DNA of 64,000 nucleotides from Flavobacterium okayamense (GCF_019702945.1 NZ_AP024749.1:1054001-1118000); one strand, 5' to 3'; positions 25,206-34,975 are shown, counted from the stretch's first letter. Notes: a model not told the origin generated them from the letters alone. Made by a program: numbers and translations.

Positions 25206-25847
25206 TTATGTTTTTAATTTTTTAAATTTTAAATACGAATATATAATTGGTATAATTGATATAATTACTGTTACAGTCATTAATACATAAAACGAATAAA
25301 CATTTGGAATTATTAGGCTTAAAATAAAAATTAACAATCCGCCAGCAAACCATAATTTACCACCAAATAAATGTGTTTTTTTCCAAACTTCTTCATTTTC
25401 TAATGTCCAAGGGGTTTTAATTCCAATAAAATAATTTGGTTTAATGGTTTTAAAATAATTTCCTAAACCTGCAAAAAGTAAGCCAATTAATGCAAAAATA
25501 AATGTTGGTTTCGATTCTGCTTGTTGAACACTGTAAATTATAAACATAGATAATGCCGACATAAATAGAGCCATCATTAATCTTAAATTATCTAATTTAT
25601 TTCCCATTTTAGAAAGTTTTCCTTTTGGGTCAATTTTTGGAATAATCAAAAACAAAAAGTAGCCTAAGCCAGATAACATAGAAGTCATACTCCATAATTC
25701 ATTTTTTGAACCATAGCGATCAATTTCTCCTTTTCCATTCCAGTGCATAGGAACAGTTTCCGGTAAATTATTCCAAATAAATGCCAAATAGATAAATGGG
25801 ATTAAAGCAATTAAAATGTACGGAAGTTCTTTTCTTAGAGTTGTCAT
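25206..25847 (-). CDS. SdpI-family membrane protein
   Basis: A 213-residue protein with six to seven hydrophobic segments. The N-terminal DUF1648-like block contains LPETVPMHWNGKGEIDRYG and the SdpI block contains NYFIGIKTPWTLENEEVWKKTH. In Bacillus subtilis SdpI gives immunity to the SdpC toxin and sequesters SdpR; Bacteroidota homologues keep the pair without an obvious toxin gene. The start at 25847 forms an ATGA overlap with the regulator gene. Confidence 0.88.
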   Translation of the reverse strand: MTTLRKELPYILIALIPFIYLAFIWNNLPETVPMHWNGKGEIDRYGSKNELWSMTSMLSGLGYFLFLIIPKIDPKGKLSKMGNKLDNLRLMMALFMSALSMFIIYSVQQAESKPTFIFALIGLLFAGLGNYFKTIKPNYFIGIKTPWTLENEEVWKKTHLFGGKLWFAGGLLIFILSLIIPNVYSFYVLMTVTVIISIIPIIYSYLKFKKLKT

Positions 25848-26104
25848 TTTTGTTTTTTTAATGTTAGTAACCATTTTAAAATGTCGTCTACAATTGTAGT
25901 GTTGAGTGAGTAGATAATAAATTGTCCTTGTTTGTCGCTCGTTACTAAATCAGCTTGTTTTAATAAATCTAAATGATGAGAAATACTAGGTTTTGAAATA
26001 TTAAAATGATCTGCAATTTCGCCAGCAGTCATATCGCTTTTACGAAGGAGTTCTAAAATTTCCCTTCGTGTTTCGTCGTTTAATGCTTTAAAAATGGTAT
26101 TCAT
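25844..26104 (-). CDS. ArsR/SdpR-family repressor
   Basis: An 86-residue winged-helix protein: IFKALNDETRREILELLRKSDMTAGEIADHFNISKPSISHHL-type ArsR fold. No metal-binding cysteine pair is present, as expected for the SdpR group. The start at 26104 was preferred to an earlier codon at 26125 because homologues begin MNTIFKAL. A perfect 9-bp dyad lies 10 bases upstream. Confidence 0.9.
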   Translation of the reverse strand: MNTIFKALNDETRREILELLRKSDMTAGEIADHFNISKPSISHHLDLLKQADLVTSDKQGQFIIYSLNTTIVDDILKWLLTLKKQK

Positions 26105-26113
26105 TTTAATTAT

Positions 26114-26137
26114 ATATTTAGACAAATATCTAAATAT
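26114..26137. promoter_or_regulatory. Candidate SdpR operator
   Basis: ATATTTAGA-CAAATA-TCTAAATAT, a perfect 9-base inverted repeat with a 6-base spacer, placed just upstream of the repressor start. Confidence 0.65.
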
Positions 26138-26167
26138 TATTTTGAATTTGCAAAATTTTTTTAAAGT

Positions 26168-26197
26168 AAACCCGAAAGTGTTAAAGCTTTCGGGTTT
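26168..26197. terminator. Hairpin between polA and the SdpR gene
   Basis: AAACCCGAAAG / CTTTCGGGTTT with an 8-base loop. It is followed on the minus strand by TTTACTTT, so it could end the polA transcript; the T-run is weak. Confidence 0.5.
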
Positions 26198-26285
26198 TGT
26201 GATCTAATATTTTTATGAGATTTAGCTTTTCTAAACTTGTGTTTTTCGATTTTGATAGAAATAACAAAAAAAACTTTGAACCGCG

Positions 26286-26306
26286 ACTGAATACTGAACA
26301 CTAAAA
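26286..26306. repeat. Repeat of the GAACACT type next to the polA stop
   Basis: ACTGAATACTGAACACTAAAA begins directly after the polA stop codon (26307-26309) on the minus strand. It resembles the inverted repeats at 12219-12245 and 12651-12677. Confidence 0.55.
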
Positions 26307-29150
26307 TCAATGCGCTTCCAGCCAGTTTTTGCCTTCTCCCATATCAACTACTAAAGGAACTTCAAGTTTAAAAGCATTTTCCATTTCGTGTTGAATCATT
26401 GGTTTTATTTTTTCTAATTCACTATTATGAACGTCAAAAACAAGCTCATCGTGTACTTGTAGTAACATTTTCGATTTCCAATTTTCAGTTTTCAATCGTT
26501 TGTGAATGTTAATCATCGCAATTTTGATAATATCAGCAGCACTTCCTTGAATAGGTGCGTTTACAGCATTTCGTTCAGCAGCGCCACGAACTACAGCATT
26601 TGCTGAATTGATATCTTTTAAATAACGACGTCTACCCGAAACCGTTTCCACATAACCATGTTCACGAGCAAATTCAATTTGTTCTTGAATGTAGGCTTTC
26701 AATCTTGGATAGGTTTTGTAATACGCATCAATTAAAGCCGCACTTTCGCTTCTTGTTAAATCAGTTTGATTACTCAATCCGAAAGCTGATACACCATAAA
26801 TAATTCCGAAGTTTACTGTTTTGGCATTGCTACGTTGTTCTTTGGTAACTTCTTCTAAAGCCACATTGAAAACTTTTGCAGCGGTGCTTCGGTGAATATC
26901 CTCATGATTTTGAAAGGCTTTAATCATATTTTCTTCACCCGATAAAGCGGCAATAATGCGTAATTCAATTTGAGAATAATCGGCCGCTAACAAGGTGTAA
27001 TTTTCGTCACGAGCTATAAAAGCTTTACGAATTTGACGACCACGTTCGGTACGAATCGGAATATTCTGTAAGTTTGGATTATTAGAACTCAAACGACCTG
27101 TTGCAGCAACCGTTTGCATATAATCGGTATGAACGCGTTTGGTTTTAGCATCTACTTGGTTGGGTAGCGCTTCTACATAGGTGTTCTGTAATTTCACCAT
27201 TTGGCGCCATTCTAAAATATGTTGCACAATTTCATTGTCTTTGGCTAAATAACTTAGTACTTCTTCTCCCGTTGCATATTGACCTGTTTTCGTTTTTTTT
27301 GGTTTGCTTCCGCCAATTTTAAGTTTGTCAAATAAAATATCACCTAATTGTTTTGGTGAAGCCAAGTTGAACGTTTCACCGGCTTCTTCATATATTTTTT
27401 GTTCAAAAGCGGTAATTTCTTTCGCCATATCGGTTGACATTGCTTTTAAGAAATCGACATCTAAACGAATACCTTCACGCTCCATGGCAGCTAAAACTTC
27501 AACCAATGGAATTTCAATTTCGTCAAATAATTTTTTGGTGCCTACGCGTTCTAAAATAGGGTGAAAGTGTTGTTTTAATTGCAAGGTTATATCGGCATCT
27601 TCAACCGCATATTCTTTTACAGCTTCTATTTCAACCTGACGCATGGATAACTGATTCTTTCCTTTTTTACCAATTAAGGTTTCGATAGGTTTAGGTGAAT
27701 ATTTCAAGTACGTTTCGCTCAACACATCCATATTATGACGCATATCGGGATTAATCAAATAATGCGCAATCATGGTGTCGAACAAATTTCCTTTGATTTC
27801 AATTCCGTAATTGGCCATGATTTTAATATCATACTTCATGTTTTGACCAATTTTCTCAATATTTTCATTAGAGAAAAACGGAGCAAATTTTTCAGCTAAA
27901 GCTTTTGCTTCTTCTTGGTTTTCTGGGAACGGAACGTAAAACCCTTTTCCTTTTTCCCATGAAAATGCAATTCCAACCAATTCTGCATTTAAAGCGTCAA
28001 TTCCTGTAGTTTCCGTATCAAAACAAACGGAAGTTTGCTTTTCTAAATTTTGAAGAAATAATTTCAAACCTAAATCACCTTGCACGATTTGGTAAAAATG
28101 TTCGGTTGATTCTAAAGTTGCATAAAAAGAATTTGTTGGTGTTTCTTCTTCATCACTAAAACCAAATAAGTCCATTTGATTTTCTGCTGATTTTTTTGGA
28201 GTTCCTTTTTTAGCTGGTTCGGCGGTATTCCCATTACCATTAGTGTCAATTTCATCATATTCTTTACCCGAACCAAAAAGTTTGTCGAATTGAGTTTTCA
28301 TTTGACGGAATTCCAATTCTTGGAAAATCGCATCGGTTTTCTCTACATCGGGTTTAGAAAGTTCAAAATCTTTCTCATCAAATTCAACTGGACAATCGAG
28401 TAAGATAGTAGCCAGTTTTTTAGAAAGAATTCCTTTTTCTTTATTGGCTTCAATATTCTCCTTCATTTTCCCTTTTAGTTCGTGTGTGCTTTCTAAAAGT
28501 TTTTCGATGGAACCATATTGCGCTAGGAATTTCTTGGCTGTTTTTTCACCAACTCCAGGTAAGCCAGGAATGTTATCGACAGCATCACCCATCATCGCTA
28601 AAAAGTCGATTACTTGTAATGGATTTTCAACTTCAAATTTTGCTTGAACTTCAGGAATTCCCCAAATTTCAATATCATTGCCCATTCGAGCTGGGCGATA
28701 CATAAAAATATTTTCGGAAACTAACTGAGCAAAATCTTTATCAGGAGTTACCATAAAAACTTGGTAACCTTGTTTTTCAGCTTGTTTAGCAAGTGTTCCA
28801 ATCAAGTCGTCAGCTTCAAAACCTGCTTTTTCCATAATAGGAATATGCATGGCTTTTAATAATTCTTGAATATATGGAACGGCAATTTTGATTGCTTCAG
28901 GTGTTTCGTCACGATTGGCTTTATATTCTTGAAACATTTCTAAACGATAATCACTTCCACCTTTGTCGAATGCAACCGCTAAATGATCTGGTTTTTCACG
29001 GCGAATTACGTCCATCAAAGAATTCATAAACCCCATAATAGCAGATGTGTCCATTCCTTTTGAGTTGATTCTTGGGTTTTTGATAAAAGCGTAATATCCT
29101 CTAAAAATTAAAGCGTAAGCATCGAGTAGAAATAATCGTTTTTGTGACAT
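26307..29150 (-). CDS. polA: DNA polymerase I
   Basis: A 947-residue polymerase for repair and Okazaki-fragment processing. It has the N-terminal 5'-3' exonuclease (RLFLLDAYALIFRGYYAF; AGFEADDLIGTLA). An intact proofreading domain keeps its metal ligands (VCFDTETTGIDAL). The polymerase motifs are present as A (LLAADYSQIELRIIAALSG), B (RSNAKTVNFGIIYGVSAFG) and C (LLQVHDELVFDV). A charged linker of about 40 residues separates the first two domains. It is probably monocistronic, with a repeat directly at its stop codon. Confidence 0.98.
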   Translation of the reverse strand: MSQKRLFLLDAYALIFRGYYAFIKNPRINSKGMDTSAIMGFMNSLMDVIRREKPDHLAVAFDKGGSDYRLEMFQEYKANRDETPEAIKIAVPYIQELLKAMHIPIMEKAGFEADDLIGTLAKQAEKQGYQVFMVTPDKDFAQLVSENIFMYRPARMGNDIEIWGIPEVQAKFEVENPLQVIDFLAMMGDAVDNIPGLPGVGEKTAKKFLAQYGSIEKLLESTHELKGKMKENIEANKEKGILSKKLATILLDCPVEFDEKDFELSKPDVEKTDAIFQELEFRQMKTQFDKLFGSGKEYDEIDTNGNGNTAEPAKKGTPKKSAENQMDLFGFSDEEETPTNSFYATLESTEHFYQIVQGDLGLKLFLQNLEKQTSVCFDTETTGIDALNAELVGIAFSWEKGKGFYVPFPENQEEAKALAEKFAPFFSNENIEKIGQNMKYDIKIMANYGIEIKGNLFDTMIAHYLINPDMRHNMDVLSETYLKYSPKPIETLIGKKGKNQLSMRQVEIEAVKEYAVEDADITLQLKQHFHPILERVGTKKLFDEIEIPLVEVLAAMEREGIRLDVDFLKAMSTDMAKEITAFEQKIYEEAGETFNLASPKQLGDILFDKLKIGGSKPKKTKTGQYATGEEVLSYLAKDNEIVQHILEWRQMVKLQNTYVEALPNQVDAKTKRVHTDYMQTVAATGRLSSNNPNLQNIPIRTERGRQIRKAFIARDENYTLLAADYSQIELRIIAALSGEENMIKAFQNHEDIHRSTAAKVFNVALEEVTKEQRSNAKTVNFGIIYGVSAFGLSNQTDLTRSESAALIDAYYKTYPRLKAYIQEQIEFAREHGYVETVSGRRRYLKDINSANAVVRGAAERNAVNAPIQGSAADIIKIAMINIHKRLKTENWKSKMLLQVHDELVFDVHNSELEKIKPMIQHEMENAFKLEVPLVVDMGEGKNWLEAH

Positions 29151-29265
29151 GAAATTGAGTTTAAAACGTAAAAATACAATTCTTTACGAAATCATAAGGT
29201 GTTAAAAATATATAAATTTATAGCGAATTGATTTCATGTTATTTACATTTGCTTAAAAAAGTAAA

Positions 29266-30498
29266 ATGCTCCGTTGGATTATTCCCATTCTATTATTTGG
29301 ATTAGTTGAATACTACTCTTTTCAAACCATAAAAACGGTAACACGTTCAAAATGGATTTTGGCAATTTATGTCACAACTTCAATGGTTTTTATTGTGTAC
29401 TTGTTGTATTTTTTCATGACTCATGAAAGAGGTCAAGGCCAAAATAAGCAAACACTTTGGACAATGGGATTCTTTCTATTAATTTACTTGCCCAAGATAA
29501 TTTTGACATTAGTTTTGGTTACTGAAGATATTTTTAGAGTAATCCAAGGAACTATTTCTCATTTTATGGGTTATACAGATAAAAGTGAGTTTTTACCTGC
29601 AAGAAGAAAATTTATCAGTCAAGTTGCTTTAGGATTAGCAGCCATTCCTTTTACTTCTTTATTGTATGGGATAACCCTAGGAAAATACAATTTCAAAGTA
29701 AAAAATAAAACACTTTTCTTTCCTGATTTACCTGAAAGTTTTGATGGAACAACAATTACTCAGATTTCGGATATTCACAGTGGTAGTTTTGATGACCGCG
29801 AAAAAATTGAATATGCAATTAATTTAATAAACGAACAACAATCAGATTTGGTTTTGTTTACTGGAGATATTGTGAATACACATGCAAAAGAAATGCTCCC
29901 TTGGATAGATGTTTTTAAAAAAATTCACAATCCTGTTTTAGGTAAATATTCGGTTCTAGGAAATCATGACTATGGAGAATATTTTCATTGGGATTCGCAG
30001 AGTGATAAAGATAAAAATTTTGATGAAATAAAGGGTTTACACACTCAAATTGATTTTAAGTTGTTACTTAATGAAAATGTTGAATTGAAAAAGGGTAATG
30101 ATTCAATCAAGTTGATTGGTGTTGAGAATTGGGGAATACATTTTAAAAAAGTAGGTGATTTAGTAAAAGCATCAGAAGGCGTGGCTAAAGAAGATTTTAA
30201 AATTTTAATGAGTCATGACCCTAGTCATTGGGAAAATGAAATAAAACATCATGAAAATAATTACCATTTAACACTTTCGGGGCATACCCATGGTTTTCAA
30301 TTTGGTATTGAAATTCCAGGTTGGTTAAAATGGAGTCCAGTTCAATATGTTTACAAGCAGTGGGCAGGGTTGTATGAAAATATGGGTAGATACGTTTATG
30401 TTAATAGAGGTTTTGGTTTTCATGCTTATCCTGGTAGGGTTGGAATTATGCCTGAAATTACCGTAATTGAACTAAAAAAGGGTGAAAAAGTAGTTTAA
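29266..30498 (+). CDS. Membrane-anchored metallophosphoesterase
   Basis: A 410-residue protein with three or four membrane segments in the first ~150 residues. A calcineurin-like domain follows with all metal motifs: DIHSGSFD, GDIVNTHA, GNHDYGE, and GHTHGFQFG. This architecture is close to the YkuE/YaeI type, some of which act on lipid substrates. The actual substrate is unknown. The next gene, a thioredoxin-like protein, lies 51 bases downstream and may be co-transcribed. Confidence 0.9.
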   Translation: MLRWIIPILLFGLVEYYSFQTIKTVTRSKWILAIYVTTSMVFIVYLLYFFMTHERGQGQNKQTLWTMGFFLLIYLPKIILTLVLVTEDIFRVIQGTISHFMGYTDKSEFLPARRKFISQVALGLAAIPFTSLLYGITLGKYNFKVKNKTLFFPDLPESFDGTTITQISDIHSGSFDDREKIEYAINLINEQQSDLVLFTGDIVNTHAKEMLPWIDVFKKIHNPVLGKYSVLGNHDYGEYFHWDSQSDKDKNFDEIKGLHTQIDFKLLLNENVELKKGNDSIKLIGVENWGIHFKKVGDLVKASEGVAKEDFKILMSHDPSHWENEIKHHENNYHLTLSGHTHGFQFGIEIPGWLKWSPVQYVYKQWAGLYENMGRYVYVNRGFGFHAYPGRVGIMPEITVIELKKGEKVV

Positions 30499-30549
30499 TT
30501 AATTAAAAATGCTACATTTGTATAGTATTCCGAATAAAATTTGCTATAT

Positions 30550-30846
30550 ATGTCAAAATTTGGAGAGTTAATCAATGCACAAGTTCCTGTTCTAATTGAC
30601 TTTTTTACAGAATGGGATTCGCCTTCTACGGCAATGAATGATGTTATTCGTGATGTTGCTGCTGCTTTAGGTGATAAAGCTCGTGTTATAAAAATTGATG
30701 TTGATAAAAACCGAGAACTTGCAGAAGCACTTCGTGTAAAAGGGTTACCAACATTAATGATTTATAAATCGGGTCAAATGGTTTGGCGTCAAAGTGGTGA
30801 GATGGATGCAAATACTTTAATTGCATTAGTTCAAGATCAGGCCTAA
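30550..30846 (+). CDS. Thioredoxin-fold protein lacking active-site cysteines
   Basis: A 98-residue thioredoxin fold without a signal peptide. The canonical WCGPC is replaced by W22-D-S-P-S26, so both redox cysteines are gone, while the cis-proline loop (KGLPTLMIYKSG) is kept. It cannot act as a disulfide reductase and is more likely a binding or scaffold protein. The start at 30550 was chosen over a TTG at 30541 because homologues begin with MxKFxELI. Confidence 0.88.
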   Translation: MSKFGELINAQVPVLIDFFTEWDSPSTAMNDVIRDVAAALGDKARVIKIDVDKNRELAEALRVKGLPTLMIYKSGQMVWRQSGEMDANTLIALVQDQA

Positions 30847-31460
30847 GAAATTACGTCAAATTCAAATCCTTTTTCTTTTAAATAAGTTATTGCCTTAGGT
30901 AGAGCATAACGTAAGTTTTGTTCAGCTTTAATGCTGTCATGAAATACTATTATACTACCTGATTCGGTATTTTTCACAACATTATTTAAACATTTCTCTG
31001 AGCTTATTTTGTTACCAAAATCATAGCTCAAAACATCCCACATTATTATTTTATGTTTTTTTTGAAGTATTTTTTTTGCTTGTAAAGGAGATATTTTGCC
31101 ATAAGGCGGGCGAAATATATTTGAAGTTTTTATTAATTGTTTGCACATGTCAAAATTATCCAAATACGTTTCGTTTTTTGTCTCCCACCCATTTAAATGA
31201 TTATATGTATGATTTCCAATGTTATGACCTTCATTCACTATTCTTTTAAAAACTTCAGGATGTTTTTGTATATTTTCTCCAATACAGAAAAAAGTAGCTT
31301 TTATATTTTCAGTTTTTAAAACATCTAGTACCCATTCAGTTACAATTGGAATTGGTCCATCATCAAAAGTTAAGTATACTTTGTTAGTAGAATTGTTTAT
31401 TTTCCAAATATACTTTGGAAATAAAAAAGGAATGAATTTATGTGTTTTAACCCAATTCAT
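30843..31460 (-). CDS. Polysaccharide deacetylase (NodB domain)
   Basis: A 205-residue carbohydrate esterase family 4 domain: VYLTFDDGPIP (metal and catalytic aspartates), GHNIGNHTYNH (metal histidines), and FRPPYGKISP. It removes N-acetyl groups from a glycan such as chitin oligomers or peptidoglycan; no clear signal peptide is seen. It overlaps the thioredoxin-like gene's end by four bases on the opposite strand and is bounded by a terminator on the DUF2723 side. Confidence 0.9.
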   Translation of the reverse strand: MNWVKTHKFIPFLFPKYIWKINNSTNKVYLTFDDGPIPIVTEWVLDVLKTENIKATFFCIGENIQKHPEVFKRIVNEGHNIGNHTYNHLNGWETKNETYLDNFDMCKQLIKTSNIFRPPYGKISPLQAKKILQKKHKIIMWDVLSYDFGNKISSEKCLNNVVKNTESGSIIVFHDSIKAEQNLRYALPKAITYLKEKGFEFDVIS

Positions 31461-31480
31461 AAATTAAAAGTAAATAAAAA

Positions 31481-31511
31481 AGCCATTTCAAAAAAATTGA
31501 AATGGCTTTTT
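31481..31511. terminator. Terminator downstream of the DUF2723 gene
   Basis: An 11-bp stem AGCCATTTCAA / TTGAAATGGCT, with A and T runs on both sides. On the minus strand it lies 16 bases past the stop of the DUF2723 gene and ends that transcript before the deacetylase gene. Confidence 0.85.
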
Positions 31512-31526
31512 GTTATTTTTTGAGGT

Positions 31527-34500
31527 TTATTCTAATTCTAAACCAAATCGTTCTAACATCCTATCATTCTTGTTTATTAGTGTAAAGTAATTGTTGAATT
31601 TTACTTTTTCTTGTTTATAGAAATCGACATCGTTAGCTTCTTTCATATAATTTAATAAACTTCTATATCTCTGAATAGTACTTGCTATATCATGTCTATA
31701 ATCATAAATATCATTGGCTGACATGCCATTATAGAAAGTTAATTCTTCTTGGTATTTTGTAGCTAATTTGGTTAAAATATTTCTTGCTTTATCTTTCTTA
31801 CCTATTTCGTAATAACCTTGTGCAAAAGGTTCAACTAAAGTATAATAATCGAATTTGTCAATTGGCATTTTTTCCATAGCTAATTCAATAATTTTTTCAG
31901 CTTTATCTTTTTTGTCTTCTTGAATTAGTGTTTCCATTAAACGCGCTAAATTTGTTCTAAATGAAATTCCATTTTTACGAGTTTCTGGATCATAATAGAT
32001 TTTATCAGTTCCACTATTACCCCATTGCCAATTCATAACAATGTTATACATTTTGTCGCTATCAATTTGTCCCATTTCAAGAGGATTTGGACTTCCTTTT
32101 TGCGATGTTTTTATAGGAACTAATTTAAAACACATTCCATCTAACTCTAAATAGTCTTTCATCCATAAGTAATCGTCCTCGCCAAAGCTTCCTCCTGTAA
32201 AATACATTGGGCGTTCCCAATTGTTTTGGTTTACTATGTCTAGCATCATTAGACGATTTTTGTATAATGCATCACCTTTAATTTTAAATTCTATTGCAGG
32301 AACTATAGAGTCATAATACTTTGGAGAAACAACTTTATTTTTGATGATGTTATTTTTATCAATTGGAATGTAAATTTTATTAGTTGGGAAATAGTTTAGC
32401 CATCTTCCATTTCTCATTTCAACTTTTGCGCGTTCGTCATCTAATGACATGAACTGAATTAATTCATTAAGTGAAATTGAGTCTTTTGTACGTTCAATTA
32501 AGAAACTATAATCTCTGTTGCTTCCTTTGTATTGATCTCTTGTAAAAGAAATTGGCACTGGTTCTGAATCCCAAGCTTTGCGTTTCATTTGGTCAATATA
32601 CCAATCAGTCATAAACAAACTTGTGTTTACAATTCTAACATCAGTTCTGTAGCGTTCAACTTCTTGTAAATACCATAAAGGGAAAGTATCGTTGTCTCCA
32701 ATTGTGAATAAAATTGCATTTTTCTCACAAGAATCTAAATAAGCTTTTGCTACATTAAGAGCTGTATATTTATTTGAACGATCATGATCGTCCCAATTTT
32801 CTTTAGCTAGTAGTACTGGAGCTGTTAACATCGATATTGTTAATACTATTGGTACAGTAACTTTAGGTTGTAAATATCTTTTAATGCCTTCATATAATGA
32901 ATACACTCCAAAACCTATCCACATTGCAAAAGCAAAGAAAGAACCTACTAAAGCATAATCACGTTCTCTTGGTTCAAAAGGACGTTCGTTTAAGTAAACT
33001 TTTAATGCTAAACCAGTAAATAAGAATAATATTAAAAGCACATAAAAACTCTTTACGTCTCTTTTAATATGAAAAATAATTCCGATAATGGCCAAGATAA
33101 AAGGCAAGAAGAAATAAGTGTTCCTACCTTTGTTGTTTAACATATCGGATGTTAAGTTGTCTTGTGAACCTAATCTAGCTTCGTCGAAAAGTTTAATTCC
33201 ACTAATCCAATTTCCGTCAAGATTATCACCTTTCCATTGGTTGTCGCTTTGTCTTCCAACAAAATTCCACATTAAGTAACGCCAATACATGCTTCCAAAC
33301 TGATATTGAAACATGAATTTTATATTGTTAACAAATGAAGGTTTTTCAACAATTAAGTAATCACTATATGTTTTTAAAAAACTATCGTAATCTTCTAAAT
33401 CTAATTTACCTTGTTTGAAAGCGCTTCTAAATTGAGAAACAATTTCGACTAACTCTTGTTCGTCTGCATAATCTGGGTGGATTCTGAAATCTAGAGCTTC
33501 AGTAAATTTCATGTAATTTACATTATGATCATTGCTCCACATTCTAGGTAAAAATCCTTTATGATTATCATCGGTATTTTGTACAGCGTTTTTAAAGTTG
33601 TTGGTTACTATATACTTACCTAGTTTGTAGTCTCTTTCATAGATTGGTTTTGCGTCTAAATAAGGATTTTTTTCATCTAATCCAGAATAAGTGTCTGAAA
33701 ATTGAGGTCCATATAATAGGCTATTGTTTCCGTATTGTTCACGGTTATAATATGCTAAAATTGCAGCTGCATCCGAAGGTTTGTTTTCATTAATTGGAGG
33801 ATTGGCATTGGCACGAATTGGTAACATCATCCAGTTTGAAAAACCAATTAAAATAAAAGCAATACAAAGTATTAAAGTATTTAGTTTTACATAGCCTTTC
33901 TTTCTTGTATAATTTAATCCAAAATAGAACATTCCTATCAAAATGATTAGTGCTAATATCTCGCCAGAATTAAAAGGAAGGCCTAATGTATTGACAGCGA
34001 ATATTTCAGTGCGTCCAAACAATTCTAAAACGAATGGAATTAACATTCCATAGATTATTAAGAGAATTCCAACACTAATTCCTGTAAAAATTACACCCTT
34101 TTTAAGTGTAATATTCTCAGATGTTTTAAATAAATACAAAAGAATTATAGAAGGTATTGTTAATAAGGCCATTAAGTGAACGCCAAATGCTAATCCGCTA
34201 ACAAAAGAGATTAGTAATAGCCATCTATTTCCTTTTGGAGTGTTGATTGCTTGTTCCCAGCGTAAGCCAAGCCAAAACAATAATGCAATAAAAAATGTTG
34301 CCATTGCATATACTTCTGCTTCAACAGCACTATACCAAAAAGTGTCAGTAAATGTAAAAGCTAAAGAAGCTATAAAAGCCCCAGATAATATCATAATTTG
34401 ACTTTCTTTTGAATTATCATTTGAGGCTACAACACGTTTTAAAAGAAGTGTTAGTGACCAAAACATAAATAAAATTGTAAAAGCACTAGAGAGAACTGAC

Positions 34501-34748
34501 ATCATGTTTACCATTAGGGCTACTTGAGTAACATCTGTGGTAAACATCGAAAAGAATGCTCCAATCATTTGAAATAGAGGAGCTCCTGGAGGGTGACCTA
34601 ATTCTAAGTTTGATGAAGTAGCAATATATTCGCTGCAGTCCCAAAAACTGATGGTAGGTTCCACCGTTAAAGAAAAAGTTATTAAAGCAATAGCAAAAGA
34701 TATCCACCCTAGAATGGTATTCCATTTGTTAAAGTTAAATGATGTCAT
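31527..34748 (-). CDS. DUF2723 membrane protein (GT117-type mannosyltransferase-like)
   Basis: A 1073-residue protein with about a dozen membrane segments in the first ~650 residues and a soluble C-terminal half containing TPR-like helices. The first luminal loop has SFWDCSEYIATSSNLELGHPPGAPLFQMIG, with an acidic pair resembling the catalytic loop of protein O-mannosyltransferases. DUF2723 proteins are abundant in Bacteroidota and are assigned to a GT-C glycosyltransferase family. The likely role is transferring a lipid-linked sugar outside the membrane. The acceptor is unknown. Confidence 0.88.
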   Translation of the reverse strand: MTSFNFNKWNTILGWISFAIALITFSLTVEPTISFWDCSEYIATSSNLELGHPPGAPLFQMIGAFFSMFTTDVTQVALMVNMMSVLSSAFTILFMFWSLTLLLKRVVASNDNSKESQIMILSGAFIASLAFTFTDTFWYSAVEAEVYAMATFFIALLFWLGLRWEQAINTPKGNRWLLLISFVSGLAFGVHLMALLTIPSIILLYLFKTSENITLKKGVIFTGISVGILLIIYGMLIPFVLELFGRTEIFAVNTLGLPFNSGEILALIILIGMFYFGLNYTRKKGYVKLNTLILCIAFILIGFSNWMMLPIRANANPPINENKPSDAAAILAYYNREQYGNNSLLYGPQFSDTYSGLDEKNPYLDAKPIYERDYKLGKYIVTNNFKNAVQNTDDNHKGFLPRMWSNDHNVNYMKFTEALDFRIHPDYADEQELVEIVSQFRSAFKQGKLDLEDYDSFLKTYSDYLIVEKPSFVNNIKFMFQYQFGSMYWRYLMWNFVGRQSDNQWKGDNLDGNWISGIKLFDEARLGSQDNLTSDMLNNKGRNTYFFLPFILAIIGIIFHIKRDVKSFYVLLILFLFTGLALKVYLNERPFEPRERDYALVGSFFAFAMWIGFGVYSLYEGIKRYLQPKVTVPIVLTISMLTAPVLLAKENWDDHDRSNKYTALNVAKAYLDSCEKNAILFTIGDNDTFPLWYLQEVERYRTDVRIVNTSLFMTDWYIDQMKRKAWDSEPVPISFTRDQYKGSNRDYSFLIERTKDSISLNELIQFMSLDDERAKVEMRNGRWLNYFPTNKIYIPIDKNNIIKNKVVSPKYYDSIVPAIEFKIKGDALYKNRLMMLDIVNQNNWERPMYFTGGSFGEDDYLWMKDYLELDGMCFKLVPIKTSQKGSPNPLEMGQIDSDKMYNIVMNWQWGNSGTDKIYYDPETRKNGISFRTNLARLMETLIQEDKKDKAEKIIELAMEKMPIDKFDYYTLVEPFAQGYYEIGKKDKARNILTKLATKYQEELTFYNGMSANDIYDYRHDIASTIQRYRSLLNYMKEANDVDFYKQEKVKFNNYFTLINKNDRMLERFGLELE

Positions 34749-34843
34749 ATAAAATGTGCTTTTTATGAATGTTTATACAAAGAAACTACTTTTTTACATA
34801 TAGAAACGTAGAAAAAGATTTTTTAATATTTTTTTTAGAAAAA

Positions 34844-34874
34844 TTTGCAGAATAAAAAATATGTTTTACATTTG
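34844..34874 (+). promoter_or_regulatory. Promoter of tRNA-Gln
   Basis: TTTG (34844-34847), 19 bases, TACATTTG (34867-34874): a full Bacteroidota promoter about 30 bases before the tRNA. Confidence 0.75.
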
Positions 34875-34904
34875 CACTCGCAATCGAAAAGGTTGTATGG
34901 GAAT

Positions 34905-34975
34905 TGGCCCATGGTGTAATGGTAACACTCCGGTTTTTGGTACCGTCATTCAAGGTTCGAGTCCTTGTGGGCCAA
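34905..34975 (+). tRNA. tRNA-Gln (TTG anticodon)
   Basis: A complete cloverleaf of 71 bases: acceptor TGGCCCA / TGGGCCA, D-arm GTGT...ACAC, anticodon loop TTTTGGT with anticodon TTG, T-arm CAAGG-TTCGAGT-CCTTG, discriminator A. The CCA end is not encoded. It has its own promoter and terminator. Confidence 0.97.
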
